DNA of 48,614 nt from UBA9732 sp963606545 (GCA_963606545.1 CAVCYP010000007.1:1-48614); one strand, 5' to 3'; counted from the stretch's first letter, positions 1-8,895 are shown. Numbers and translations: made by a program. The notes: a model not told the origin generated them from the sequence alone.

Positions 1-46
1 CTACAAAGTTGAAGCTTCAGCGGTAGCAAGGTTTAAAGTTTGTGTT

Positions 47-790
47 TTAAAGTATGTGTTTCAAGAAGTCTTGGCAGCGCTGAGTTTTGGGGTTGGTGAA
101 CATTTCCTCAGGAGTGCCGGTTTCAATGATGTGGCCGTCTGCCATGAATACAATCTTGTCTGCTGCGGCACGGGCAAACCCCATTTCGTGAGTGACTAGG
201 AGCATTGTCATGCCACTTTTGGCAAGACTTAGCATTACATCAAGTACTTCTTTTATCATTTCAGGGTCAAGGGCGCTTGTGGGTTCGTCAAAGAGCATGG
301 CCTTTGGATCCATTGCTAGGGCTCTAACAATGGCAACGCGTTGCTGTTGACCGCCAGAAAGCTGTCCCGGCTTCTGGCCTGCTTTGTCTGCAAGGCCTAC
401 CTTTTTGAGTAGTTCCATAGCTTTTTCTTCTGCATCCTTTTTGTTCATCTTCTTGACCTTGATAGGGGCTAGGGTGATGTTCTCAAGGACTGTTAGGTGT
501 GGAAAGAGGTTAAAGGATTGGAATACCATGCCTACTTCTTCACGAATTTGACGGATATCGGTGTTTTTGGACATGATGTCCTGGCCGTCAATGAGAATAG
601 AGCCGCTTTGTGCCGTTTCTAGGCCGTTGACGGTGCGTAGTAGGGTGGACTTGCCGCTTCCGGAGGGGCCTATGATGACGACAACTTCGCCGTCGTTGAC
701 GGTGAGCGATACGTTTTTGACTGCGTGTAGGGTGGTGCCGTCGTTGTTTTCAAAGTCTTTGGATACGTTAACAATTTCAATTTTAGCCAT
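47..790 (-). CDS. glnQ: Amino-acid ABC transporter ATP-binding protein (GlnQ/HisP type)
   Basis: Cytoplasmic ATPase that would power the importer made with the next two genes upstream. With the start at 790 the protein has 247 residues: Walker A GPSGSGKST at about 41-49, signature LSGGQQQR at about 144-151, Walker B MLFDEP at about 165-170, and the Q-loop in VFQSFNLFPH. All belong to the polar amino-acid (PAAT) ATPase family. An in-frame start at 820 exists, but the ATG at 788-790 overlaps the permease stop (783-785) and has AGAGAGG about 11 bases upstream, which points to translational coupling. The exact amino acid carried cannot be read from the ATPase. The symbol is by family and is not an orthology claim. 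Confidence 0.93.
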   Translation of the reverse strand: MAKIEIVNVSKDFENNDGTTLHAVKNVSLTVNDGEVVVIIGPSGSGKSTLLRTVNGLETAQSGSILIDGQDIMSKNTDIRQIREEVGMVFQSFNLFPHLTVLENITLAPIKVKKMNKKDAEEKAMELLKKVGLADKAGQKPGQLSGGQQQRVAIVRALAMDPKAMLFDEPTSALDPEMIKEVLDVMLSLAKSGMTMLLVTHEMGFARAAADKIVFMADGHIIETGTPEEMFTNPKTQRCQDFLKHIL

Positions 791-1652
791 TTTTGTGAAG
801 CCTCTCTTCCATGATGCCAACTAGGCGAGATAAAACCAGCGTGAGGATGAGGTAAATTAGAGCTACCACAAGCATGGTTTGAAGGGATAGGAACGTGCGG
901 GAAATGTATTCACGGCCACGTTTGAGAATATCGGAAAGCGCAAGGATGGAAACCAGTGAGGAGTCCTTGAGCATGGAGATGAATTCGTTGCCAATTGCAG
1001 GTAAGACTACTTTAATTGTCTGTGGAAGTATTACGCAAAAGAAGGCTTGGGTCTTGGATAAACCTAGCGCTGTTGCTGCTTCTTTTTGGCCTTTTGGAAT
1101 AGATTGAATTCCTGCGCGGATGATTTCTCCCATGTAGGCGCCAAAGCAAATTGATAGGGCAACAATGGCCGCTACAATGCCTTCTATGTGAATTAATGAG
1201 CCCAAAGCATAATATAAGAACATCAATTGGACCAAAAGGGGGATTCCTCTTATGAGTTCAACGTAGATGCCACAGATTTGTTTTACAATTGAGTTTTTGG
1301 AAGAAGAGCCTACACCTGTGATAGTTCCAATTACTACTGCTCCCAGGATTGCGAAGATGGTGCATTCAAAGGTAGTTGGAATACCGGTGATGGTGTAAAC
1401 AAAAATTTTCCAGTAGGTTTCAGGCTTAAAAACGCATAGACACAAAAGTAAAGCAACAGCACCGTAGAACGTCAATCTCCAAGATGTTACTAAATGCTTG
1501 TTGCCTTTCTTTGGAATGAGTACGCCATCAGTCATGGTGATGACGGTATCTTCTTTCTTAGCATGAGTCGAGGATACGACTTTCTTTCGTATCCTCGAGA
1601 GTTCACTTTCCGTTTTGGGAAGAGTGGGTAATTTAAACACTTTCTTATTCAT
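783..1652 (-). CDS. Amino-acid ABC transporter permease (HisM/GlnP family)
   Basis: Inner-membrane permease of a polar amino-acid importer, 289 residues. About 65 N-terminal residues, rich in Lys, Thr and Ser, form a cytoplasmic extension before the first membrane segment; family members are usually near 220 residues, so this extension is unusual. Several hydrophobic segments follow, with the EAA-loop signature around KEAATALGLSKTQAF that docks onto the ATPase, and the family motif ELIRGIPLLVQLMF. The gene lies 24 bases after the binding-protein gene and overlaps the ATPase start, so the three form one operon. The ribosome site is weak. An upstream start cannot explain the extension, because the ATG at 1652 is the outermost one. 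Confidence 0.93.
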   Translation of the reverse strand: MNKKVFKLPTLPKTESELSRIRKKVVSSTHAKKEDTVITMTDGVLIPKKGNKHLVTSWRLTFYGAVALLLCLCVFKPETYWKIFVYTITGIPTTFECTIFAILGAVVIGTITGVGSSSKNSIVKQICGIYVELIRGIPLLVQLMFLYYALGSLIHIEGIVAAIVALSICFGAYMGEIIRAGIQSIPKGQKEAATALGLSKTQAFFCVILPQTIKVVLPAIGNEFISMLKDSSLVSILALSDILKRGREYISRTFLSLQTMLVVALIYLILTLVLSRLVGIMEERLHKNG

Positions 1653-1676
1653 TTTATTTTCTGAGTTGATAACTAA

Positions 1677-2435
1677 TTAGTTAAGACCGTACTTGGCTTT
1701 AATCTCAGCAAGCTTGCCAGATTCTGTAACTTTCTGGATACCTTCATTCAGGAGGTTGAGTAGCTGTGTATTGCCCTTGATAACAGCCATGCCCATGTCA
1801 TCTGAATTCTGGAAAGAACCAGCAACCTTCAGCACTTCTGCATAGCTTTCATTTGCAAGAACAAAGTCGTTTGCAACAACGCTGTCAAGAACTACTGCAT
1901 CCAAATTGCCGTTTGCAAGATCCAAGACTGCAGAAGGAGCTTCATCATAAGTCTTAACCTCAAGGCCTGCATCTTCACAAGCAAACTGGCAGGTGGTTCC
2001 AAGCTGAACGCCAATCTTCTTTCCTACAAGGTCATCTTCACTTGAAATGCCCTCTGTATCCTTCTTGGTGACGATAGAAAGTGAGAACTGCAAAATTGGA
2101 GTTGTGAAATCGCAAGTCTGCTTTCTCTCTTCATTAATGGTCAAGCCCGATGCTCCAATGTCATACTGCTTGCTCTGAATTCCAGCAATAATTCCGTCAA
2201 ACGATACGTTTACAATATTAATCTTTATATTCATTACATCTGCAACAGCCTGGATGAGTTCCATCTCATAACCAACAATGTCTCCATTATCATCAATGTA
2301 CTCAAGTGGTGGATAGTCGCAGGAAGCTGCTACTGTATAAACTTTCTCAGTTGAAGCTGTTTCACTTGCTGCCTGTGCAAAGCAAGGGACTACAACAGTA
2401 AGAATAACCAAAACCGCAATCATTAATTTCTTCAT
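1677..2435 (-). CDS. Periplasmic amino-acid-binding protein (SBP family 3)
   Basis: Extracytoplasmic solute receptor for the ABC importer, about 252 residues. A signal peptide (MKKLMIAV, a hydrophobic core, then FAQAASE) precedes the mature domain with the family-3 pattern: PPLEYIDDNGDIVGYEMEL near the N-terminus, DIGASGLTINEERK in the middle and GKKIGVQLGTT before the second lobe. This family binds polar amino acids such as Arg, Lys, His or Gln. The ATG at 2433-2435 is preferred over the ATG six bases upstream because AAGGAA is then about 7 bases away. Operator-like palindromes upstream resemble ARG boxes, which would fit arginine, ornithine or lysine as ligand; that is inference. Confidence 0.92.
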   Translation of the reverse strand: MKKLMIAVLVILTVVVPCFAQAASETASTEKVYTVAASCDYPPLEYIDDNGDIVGYEMELIQAVADVMNIKINIVNVSFDGIIAGIQSKQYDIGASGLTINEERKQTCDFTTPILQFSLSIVTKKDTEGISSEDDLVGKKIGVQLGTTCQFACEDAGLEVKTYDEAPSAVLDLANGNLDAVVLDSVVANDFVLANESYAEVLKVAGSFQNSDDMGMAVIKGNTQLLNLLNEGIQKVTESGKLAEIKAKYGLN

Positions 2436-2495
2436 ATACATTTCCTTTTCAGGCTTCAGCAGGTTGCCTCAGCCTTGTTTTTTAATTTCAAGGGA

Positions 2496-2524
2496 ACAAT
2501 ATTGATTTTGCAGTTTTGGGTCAA
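2496..2524 (-). promoter_or_regulatory. Promoter of the amino-acid ABC operon
   Basis: On the minus strand TTGACC (2519-2524) is followed after exactly 17 bases by TATTGT (2496-2501). That is 5/6 and 4/6 against the sigma-70 consensus, and predicts a leader of about 50 bases before the binding-protein start at 2435. The leader contains a short AGGCT/AGCCT inverted repeat. Confidence 0.65.
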
Positions 2525-2529
2525 CTAGT

Positions 2530-2580
2530 TTTGCATAAAAATGCATAAAAATTTTGCAAAATTATGCATAATTACGCAAA
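2530..2580. promoter_or_regulatory. ARG-box-like palindrome cluster
   Basis: Three 14-bp palindromes lie just upstream of the -35 box: TGCATAAAAATGCA (2532-2545), TGCAAAATTATGCA (2555-2568) and, overlapping it, TGCATAATTACGCA (2565-2578). The form is TGCAW-WWWW-AYGCA, close to the classical ArgR operator core TGAAT-N4-ATTCA, and the TGCA half-sites recur every 10 bases. Their position beside an amino-acid importer fits ArgR-type control. The centres of the first two are 23 bp apart; paired E. coli ARG boxes are about 21 bp. No argR gene is in the window. Confidence 0.5.
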
Positions 2581-2598
2581 AAACTGGAATTTTGACTG

Positions 2599-2646
2599 TA
2601 TATTCCCGAATATATTCCAAAATATATTCCAAAATTTATTCCAAAA
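2599..2646 (-). repeat. 12-bp tandem repeat (x4) spanning the tolC stop codon
   Basis: Four consecutive 12-bp units read on the minus strand as ATT-TTG-GAA-TAA, ATT-TTG-GAA-TAT, ATT-TTG-GAA-TAT, ATT-CGG-GAA-TAT. The first unit ends in the tolC stop codon and the rest continue in frame beyond it. One base (TAA against TAT) separates the stop from the repeated codon. Confidence 0.9.
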
Positions 2647-4054
2647 TGCCTGTAACATATGCAAGAGTATATGCAGCAGAGGCAAGAGAAATCTTCTGTT
2701 GGATGATTTCCATTCTGGTTGTATTCACTGTAATTTGCTGAGAAAGAACATCTGTTTTGGAAATAAGGCCTTCTTCTTTTTGTAGCTGAAGCATTGCAAG
2801 TCTGTCCTGCGCCTCTTCAAGTTTCAAATTTAGATATTCAATTTTAGCTTCTGCAAGCTCTGCAGCGCTGATGTTCTCTTCTGCAACGGATTGTAGTTTA
2901 TCAACTGCAGCATCATAGTCTGCAATAGAACCTAGAATCTCACTTTGAGCATAGGAAACATCATTAAGCTTTACTCCACCATCCCAAACGGTAGACTTAA
3001 TGGCAAAGGTTATATATAGACCATAGTCGTTCTTTCTGTACCAGTTAGTTTCAAGTAGAGGAAAGGCAGAGCCACCATAGTTTAAAGTAACCTGAAGAGC
3101 AAAGTCAGGCTTCCAATAAAGAGAATCTTCAGCTACTTTCTTCTTTAACTGCAAAGCTTGGGTTTGCTTCTTGAGCATGGTCAAAGGTTCACTGCTTGAG
3201 CGGGTAGCCAGCTCATAAAGCTGGTCATGATCAATTGCAACAATGGCCTGAATTTCTTCTTCATTAGGAGAATATTCAATATCAGTTGATTCTAGGCTAT
3301 CATTTGCAGTAATTGTTCGCAGTTCCTGCAAGTTGGTTTTGTATTCTTTTACAATCTCTTGACGGGTAACATCAATCTCCATTGCGTCAATTTTGGCCTT
3401 GATAACGTCCTGTTTTAAGAGCATATCGTTCTCATAGGCATCTTGGCTTACTGCTACAAGTTCATCTGCAACCAGCTTAGTTTCTTCCAAGATTTCAAGA
3501 ATCTGATCCATATATTTCAGAGCTGCAAGCCGGGCCTTTAGCTGAGCAGTAAGTTGTTTTGAGGTATCCTCAATGGATAAGGCTCTGATTTCAGCAATTT
3601 GGGTATAGAGTTTTACCGCTGTTGGAATTTTACCCCAGGTAAATAAAGGCTGGGTTATGGAAAGGCTTGCATTGTAGTAAAGATTCTCCATTCCTTTGTA
3701 CAAGGTGACATATTCACCAGCGCTGGAGCCTGGAACTACAACGCCAAGCTGGGAGGCAAGTTCATCAACCCCAATGGTGGTTTTTCCCACTGGTGGATTT
3801 GCCATGTAGGTTGAAGTTAGCATTAGGTCAATGGTTGGTTGATAGTTTGCTTTCGCATTCTTTACATCCAAAAGGCTTTGAGCATAGGTTTGTCTTGCTT
3901 TTCTCAGCTCTGCGTTATTTCCATTCATAGAGGCTTGAAGTACATCAAGAGTTGTGCTTGTGCTACTCACACTGTCTGCGTTTGTAGCATCAGAAGCAAA
4001 TAGCACAGGACATAACAGAAGTAAAACAAGCACTAAAGTGCATATCTTTTTCAT
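2636..4054 (-). CDS. tolC: TolC-family outer-membrane efflux protein
   Basis: Outer-membrane channel expected to connect with the membrane-fusion protein and RND pump encoded upstream. It has 472 residues, with a clear signal peptide (MKKICTLVLV, hydrophobic core, then FASDA) and two long alpha-helical, heptad-rich halves (about 35-240 and 270-470), the duplicated OEP architecture. The SITQPLFTWGKIPTAVKLY segment and the VWDGG...AQSEILG segment occupy the equatorial positions typical of the family. AGAGG lies about 6 bases before the ATG. The gene is last in the operon, 13 bases after the lipoprotein gene. Its stop codon lies in a 12-bp tandem repeat, so the C-terminus may differ between strains. 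Confidence 0.9.
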   Translation of the reverse strand: MKKICTLVLVLLLLCPVLFASDATNADSVSSTSTTLDVLQASMNGNNAELRKARQTYAQSLLDVKNAKANYQPTIDLMLTSTYMANPPVGKTTIGVDELASQLGVVVPGSSAGEYVTLYKGMENLYYNASLSITQPLFTWGKIPTAVKLYTQIAEIRALSIEDTSKQLTAQLKARLAALKYMDQILEILEETKLVADELVAVSQDAYENDMLLKQDVIKAKIDAMEIDVTRQEIVKEYKTNLQELRTITANDSLESTDIEYSPNEEEIQAIVAIDHDQLYELATRSSSEPLTMLKKQTQALQLKKKVAEDSLYWKPDFALQVTLNYGGSAFPLLETNWYRKNDYGLYITFAIKSTVWDGGVKLNDVSYAQSEILGSIADYDAAVDKLQSVAEENISAAELAEAKIEYLNLKLEEAQDRLAMLQLQKEEGLISKTDVLSQQITVNTTRMEIIQQKISLASAAYTLAYVTGILE

Positions 4055-4067
4055 TTATCGCCTCTAC

Positions 4068-5636
4068 TTATACGGTGAAGATGTAGTCAGAATAATTGGT
4101 GTTTTCGCTTGTAAGCTCAATAGTTCCAACCTCTGTTCCGTCTCTCTTAACTTTAAGGTTGATTGGATTTGAGATATAGGAAACTTCTTCAGCGGTATCA
4201 TCATAGGTTAACTCTAGGTCTGCATTGGCACCAAGGGAAGAGTAACTTCCATGGTTGATAACGCTTGAGGTGCTACTTGTGGCTATTGATTTTTGGCTTG
4301 TTCTAACGTCCTGCTTAATCTTGGTCTCTGTTGAGGTGGCTGCATCGTAAAGATAAAGAGAGACTGTTCTACCGTCATCGGTCTTGTCGCCATAGCCTTC
4401 GCCTGTTGCAGCAGCATTATAGATATAACCGCTAATACCAGTGCCAAGTCTGAGATAATTCTTTCTAAAGTAAACATCTACGCTTGGGCTGTCGCTGTCA
4501 TCATCAAGGGTTAAAGTAATTTCATTGGTTCTGGCTTTGGCATTTGTTTTGCTCTCAGTCCAAGTCCAATAATCTTCACCGCCTTCTTGATCATCAAACT
4601 TTGTAAGCTTCAAAGTACAGGGGCTAGCTGAATCCATTGCTTTTCTGTATTTAACATTAATTGTTGCACTTCCAGAGGTTGCTGTGACGGTATCTGATTT
4701 TACTGTTTCTCCTTCGCCGTTGTTGTACTCCCAGTTGAAGGTAATTGGATCAGAAACACTGGTGGAAGTTGCTCCGTCCTTGAGATTTACTGTGACGCTA
4801 ACTGTATTCCAGTCATTGGTGAAATAAAGGCTGTTAGAAGTGTAAGTCTTGCTGGAAGGTGAGTAGGTCATTTGAACTTTATCTGAACCACTGTAGCTCC
4901 AGTCATCGCCGGTTTGAATGTCATAAACTGTTACTACTGGAGGATTTGAACCGTCATCCTTGTACTTTACGGTAATTGAAGCCTGGCCGTTTGTAATTGA
5001 GTCAACAGTTGCAAAGACATTGTCTGAGCCGTCAAGACTGTAGCCATCACAATAACTGTAACGGAAGGAGAAACCACTTGTATCAGTTATGGTGGTGTCT
5101 GAGCCTGTTTCTGTTGTGCTGTTGTCGTCAACATCTTTGAACTTAATAACTAAGTTCTTACTGGCCGATACTTTGTCGCAGTAAACAATACCAAAGTTGT
5201 TGGATTTATCGGACTGGACGGTTCTGCCTTCTACTTTGACAAGTCCGTAGTCCTTGTGGAAGACTAGGAGGTAGATGGTGCAGCAGTCTGCGTCTTTGCC
5301 GTAAACTGGGCTGTTGGTTTTCCATCTGAGGGAGGAAATGGAGAAGGAGCCGTCTGTTGCAGATTTGGCTGAAGGCACTGTGACGTCAGTGAAGATGCTC
5401 TTTTTGTCCCAGTTATTGTAGGCTGTTTCCCAAGCCTCTTTGCTGTCGTAGGCATAGATCATGGCATCTGCAATTCCGCCTGAAGTTGTAGAAGAGGTCT
5501 CTCTTGCACTTCTATCTTTAATTGTTCCGCTAATTGCAGAATCAAAGACCGATGAACAGCTTGTCAGCTCTAGCAAAGCTACGCAAACAAGTAGCAAGGC
5601 TACAACTCTTAAATTTTTACCATTAATATTCTTCAT
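4068..5636 (-). CDS. Large lipoprotein with Ig-like/beta-sandwich repeats, embedded in the efflux operon
   Basis: I do not recognise the full-length family. With the start at 5636 (AGGAGG 9 bases upstream, one base after the RND stop) the protein has 522 residues and an N-terminal lipoprotein signal ending in LLELTSC, so it should be lipid-anchored outside the inner membrane. The segment after the Cys (SAISGTIKD...GGIADAMIYAYDS) resembles a carboxypeptidase-regulatory-like beta-sandwich. The rest is Ser/Thr/Asp-rich beta sequence with repeated units (ITVKYKDDGS and INVKYRKAMD, each leading into a WSYSG- or WTWTE-like strand). It looks like a surface or periplasmic stalk protein. Its place between pump and TolC genes suggests shared expression; a direct role in efflux is unproven. 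Confidence 0.75.
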   Translation of the reverse strand: MKNINGKNLRVVALLLVCVALLELTSCSSVFDSAISGTIKDRSARETSSTTSGGIADAMIYAYDSKEAWETAYNNWDKKSIFTDVTVPSAKSATDGSFSISSLRWKTNSPVYGKDADCCTIYLLVFHKDYGLVKVEGRTVQSDKSNNFGIVYCDKVSASKNLVIKFKDVDDNSTTETGSDTTITDTSGFSFRYSYCDGYSLDGSDNVFATVDSITNGQASITVKYKDDGSNPPVVTVYDIQTGDDWSYSGSDKVQMTYSPSSKTYTSNSLYFTNDWNTVSVTVNLKDGATSTSVSDPITFNWEYNNGEGETVKSDTVTATSGSATINVKYRKAMDSASPCTLKLTKFDDQEGGEDYWTWTESKTNAKARTNEITLTLDDDSDSPSVDVYFRKNYLRLGTGISGYIYNAAATGEGYGDKTDDGRTVSLYLYDAATSTETKIKQDVRTSQKSIATSSTSSVINHGSYSSLGANADLELTYDDTAEEVSYISNPINLKVKRDGTEVGTIELTSENTNYSDYIFTV

Positions 5637-5637
5637 T

Positions 5638-8600
5638 TTATTTTTCCTCCTCTGTACCTGTGGCAACGCCAGTGGTAGCAGCTTTCTTTTTATAAACTCT
5701 TTTTAATTTTGTTCTTTCAAGCATATAGTAGTAAGTTGGCATGATATATAGAGTTAGTATCATACTTGTGGCAAGACCGCCCATGATGACCTGTCCAAGT
5801 GGAGCGTAAATTTCCGCACCTTCACCTTTGGCCACCGCCATAGGAATAACTCCTAAGACAGTTGTCAGCGTGGTCATCAAGATAGCTCTAAGTCTTGAAG
5901 CCGATCCTTCTGCAGTCTCTCTATCAAGGATTGCTTGTTCTTCCTTCATGGAAAGCATGCCCAGGGTTTCTGTATATTCGTCAAACTCAACGCCCTTCAT
6001 TTTCAGTAGTTTTTCTCGGTCCTGCTTTCTGGCAAGGTTTGCGTAGTCTGCAATAACAATTCCGTTATTGACCAGCATTCCAATGAGGGAAACAATTCCC
6101 AGAATTGAAACTATACTCATGGAGGAGTTGAAGATTGAAAGGGCTACAACTGCACCAATGATACAGAACGGGAACAGCAGCATAATCAGAAGTGGCTGAT
6201 CAAAGCGCTCAAAGACGGCAACCATGACTAGATAAACTAGGAACATTGCTATCAAAAGGGCTTTAATCATTGGTGTTAGTGAGGTTTCAACCATCTCACC
6301 TAGACCACTGGTTTTGGTGCTTACTCCACTTGGAAGTGGATTTTCTGCAAGATAGGCGTTGATTTTCTTGGTAACGCTATCAGTACTTTCTGTTGTCAGT
6401 GTTGCCGATACCGTCAAGGAAGTTGCTCTGTCATCATGGTTGATTTGGGAAAGGCTTTCTTCCAAATCAAGGGTTGTGACATTTGCAAGGGAGACGGTTG
6501 CGCCAGCAAGAGAGGTGACCTTTATGTCATTGAGCCGGTCTGCTGTGAGTTCTTCGTCTTGAATATCGGAATAGAGGTGGATGTCGTAGCGGTCGTCGCT
6601 GCCTTCTTGGCTGTATTTGCCCACGTCTGTGCCGTAGAAGAGGATTGCGGCGGTCAGGCCGGCTTCCTGGGCTGGTACGCCTAGGCTGGTGAGGTAGTCG
6701 TACGTGCCGTTGATGACTGCGCTTTTCATGTCGTTGGTGGCGCTGATGCTGGTGGTCATGACTTCTGGGTAGGTTTTCAGCTGCTCTTCAATGCGTTGGG
6801 CTGCCTCATAGAGCTCGTCTTCGTCTTCGCCAACCAGCATAAGGCCGTAACCTCCGCCGTTGGAAACCAAGTTGACAAGTCTATCAAATCCGCCGTTTTG
6901 GACGCTGATGGTGGCATCTGGAATGTTAGATGCAAGGAGCTCTTGGACTTGAAGAATGATGTCGTGAATGTCGCGGTCTCTGTCTTTGACACTGGTGAGA
7001 ACTACGTGCATTGCGCCTTTGTTTTTGGTGGCCTGAGAGAGAACAGACATATCTTTTCCCGAGAAAACTACGTCTGTTTTCAGCTCTGGAACATTCTCAA
7101 TTACCAGCTCTTCAATCCTGTTCATGGTTTGATGGGTTTCTTCAAGGGAATAGGTTTGAGGTAGTTCTACGTTAATATAGAAGTCTCCGTTATCCGTTGA
7201 AGGAATGAAGGTGAACTCCATGTTAGGCAGGATGTAAACGCTCAAAACTACAACCAAAATGGCCAGTACCAGCATGAAAGGAATGTGCTTTTCTACAAAG
7301 TAAAGGCTTTTGGCATACCAAATTTCAACCTTTTTAAGTCCTCTAACAATGATGTTTTCACGTTTTGGAGTGCGGGCACTGTCATCTTCCTTAAGAAGTT
7401 TTTTCATTAAGAATGGAATGTAAATTACTGCAACCAAAAGAGATGCACCAAGTGAGAACATAAAAGTAATGGATACGTCTTTAAGAATCTGACCAACTAG
7501 TCCGCTCATCATTGCAATAGGCAAGAAAACAACAATTGTGGTAAGTCCGGAGCCCAAAACTGAGCCCATGACGTTATCTGTTCCAAGGAAGATGGACTGG
7601 TTAACACTGTAAAGCGCTTTGCCGTTTTTGGTCTCCTGGTAGTACCTGTAAACCTGGTCCAAGACCAAGATGGCTGCACCAACTATGTTACCAAGGGCAA
7701 CAACAATACCTGAAAGCGAAAGCAGGTTAATTGAAATTCCCATCAACTGCATTCCAATGAACGTAAAGAAGATGGAAAGCGGAATTGAAAGCCCAATGAT
7801 GATGGTGGCCTTAAAGTCGCTTAAGAATATATAGATAACCAAAACGGCAATGATAACGCCCAGTACGCCGGACTCTATAACCGTAGACAACGACGAATTA
7901 ACCAACGTGGAGTCATCGCTAATCATACTGAACTTGAGAGCGCCACCGTACTTGGCCTCTTCTTCAGCCAAGATTTCCTTAATTTGGTTTGTAATCTCAA
8001 TGGTATTTCCGTCGCTTCTTTTGCAGACATCTACGCTGATAACTTCTTTGCCGTCTTTTGTGACTATGTAATCTTCATCTTTATAGTCTAGCTCGATATC
8101 TGCTACATCCCCCAGTCTAATAATTCCGCCATCTAGCGAATAGCCAACTGGGATTGCTTCAATTTCTTCAAGCGAGGAGTAAGTGGAGTCAAACTTAGCA
8201 TCAATAGAGGTGCCTTCAAAGCTGACAGAATCCAAAGGTATTGAGTAGTTGTTGTAGGAAAGCATTTGGTAAACGGCAATAGGAGAGATTCCCTTGCTGT
8301 TTAAATCATCCATTCTTAGCTTTACATCTACTGTTGGAGTTTTTGCTCCGTTTACGGTAATTGTCGATACTCCAGAGATTTGTGTTAGCTGAGGCTTGAT
8401 TTCATTTTCAACATATTCACCAAGAGCATTTATGTCTCCGTCTTCACTTTCAATGACAAAGGAGGCAATTGAAAGCATAGAGGTTCCACCAACTAGGGCA
8501 TATGGTCTGCCTTGAATTCCACTTGGAAGGTCGTCTATTAGATCATCAATTCTGTTTCTGACTTCATCAATCTCATCATAGGGGTCAATGCCGTCTTGAT

Positions 8601-8883
8601 AGGTGATGGAAATGATAGAGGCACTGTTTATGGATTGAGAAGACATACTTTTGAAGTTTGGAAGGGTGACAAAGTCTTCTTCCAAGACATCTGTTACCGT
8701 CTCTTCTATATCTTTACTGGAGGCTCCCGGATAGATGGTAACAACATAAACCATTGGGTTTGAAATATCGGGAAGGAACTCTGTGTTGGTGTTGGCCAAG
8801 CACATAAGTCCAAAGACTCCCAAAGCTAGGAGCGTCATGGCAATAATTACAGGGTGTGCAACAGGGTATCGGGTTAGTTTCAT
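5638..8883 (-). CDS. RND-family efflux transporter (AcrB/HAE1-like) lacking the TM4 Asp pair
   Basis: Inner-membrane RND pump of 1081 residues with the usual duplicated plan: TM1 near residue 15, a large periplasmic domain, TM2-6, TM7 near 530, a second periplasmic domain, TM8-12. N-terminal features such as NTEFLPDISNP and YPGASSKDIE are typical of HAE1 proteins. In TM4, where AcrB has GLLVDDAIVV (Asp407-Asp408), this protein reads GNIVGAAILV, so both proton-relay aspartates are absent. In TM10 the AcrB Lys940 position reads LVNNGIV, which is common in the wider family, and the TM11 Arg (SRLRAILMT) is kept. About 30 extra residues lie between TM10 and TM11. AAGGAA precedes the ATG by 8 bases. 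It is cotranscribed with the adaptor gene, 12 bases away. Confidence 0.92.
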   Translation of the reverse strand: MKLTRYPVAHPVIIAMTLLALGVFGLMCLANTNTEFLPDISNPMVYVVTIYPGASSKDIEETVTDVLEEDFVTLPNFKSMSSQSINSASIISITYQDGIDPYDEIDEVRNRIDDLIDDLPSGIQGRPYALVGGTSMLSIASFVIESEDGDINALGEYVENEIKPQLTQISGVSTITVNGAKTPTVDVKLRMDDLNSKGISPIAVYQMLSYNNYSIPLDSVSFEGTSIDAKFDSTYSSLEEIEAIPVGYSLDGGIIRLGDVADIELDYKDEDYIVTKDGKEVISVDVCKRSDGNTIEITNQIKEILAEEEAKYGGALKFSMISDDSTLVNSSLSTVIESGVLGVIIAVLVIYIFLSDFKATIIIGLSIPLSIFFTFIGMQLMGISINLLSLSGIVVALGNIVGAAILVLDQVYRYYQETKNGKALYSVNQSIFLGTDNVMGSVLGSGLTTIVVFLPIAMMSGLVGQILKDVSITFMFSLGASLLVAVIYIPFLMKKLLKEDDSARTPKRENIIVRGLKKVEIWYAKSLYFVEKHIPFMLVLAILVVVLSVYILPNMEFTFIPSTDNGDFYINVELPQTYSLEETHQTMNRIEELVIENVPELKTDVVFSGKDMSVLSQATKNKGAMHVVLTSVKDRDRDIHDIILQVQELLASNIPDATISVQNGGFDRLVNLVSNGGGYGLMLVGEDEDELYEAAQRIEEQLKTYPEVMTTSISATNDMKSAVINGTYDYLTSLGVPAQEAGLTAAILFYGTDVGKYSQEGSDDRYDIHLYSDIQDEELTADRLNDIKVTSLAGATVSLANVTTLDLEESLSQINHDDRATSLTVSATLTTESTDSVTKKINAYLAENPLPSGVSTKTSGLGEMVETSLTPMIKALLIAMFLVYLVMVAVFERFDQPLLIMLLFPFCIIGAVVALSIFNSSMSIVSILGIVSLIGMLVNNGIVIADYANLARKQDREKLLKMKGVEFDEYTETLGMLSMKEEQAILDRETAEGSASRLRAILMTTLTTVLGVIPMAVAKGEGAEIYAPLGQVIMGGLATSMILTLYIMPTYYYMLERTKLKRVYKKKAATTGVATGTEEEK

Positions 8884-8895
8884 TGTGCTGCTTCC

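Noticed and set aside
2541..2741. Plus-strand frame encoding repeated YSKI units
   Set aside because: It is the antisense reading of the 12-bp repeat and the tolC 3' end, with no ribosome site.
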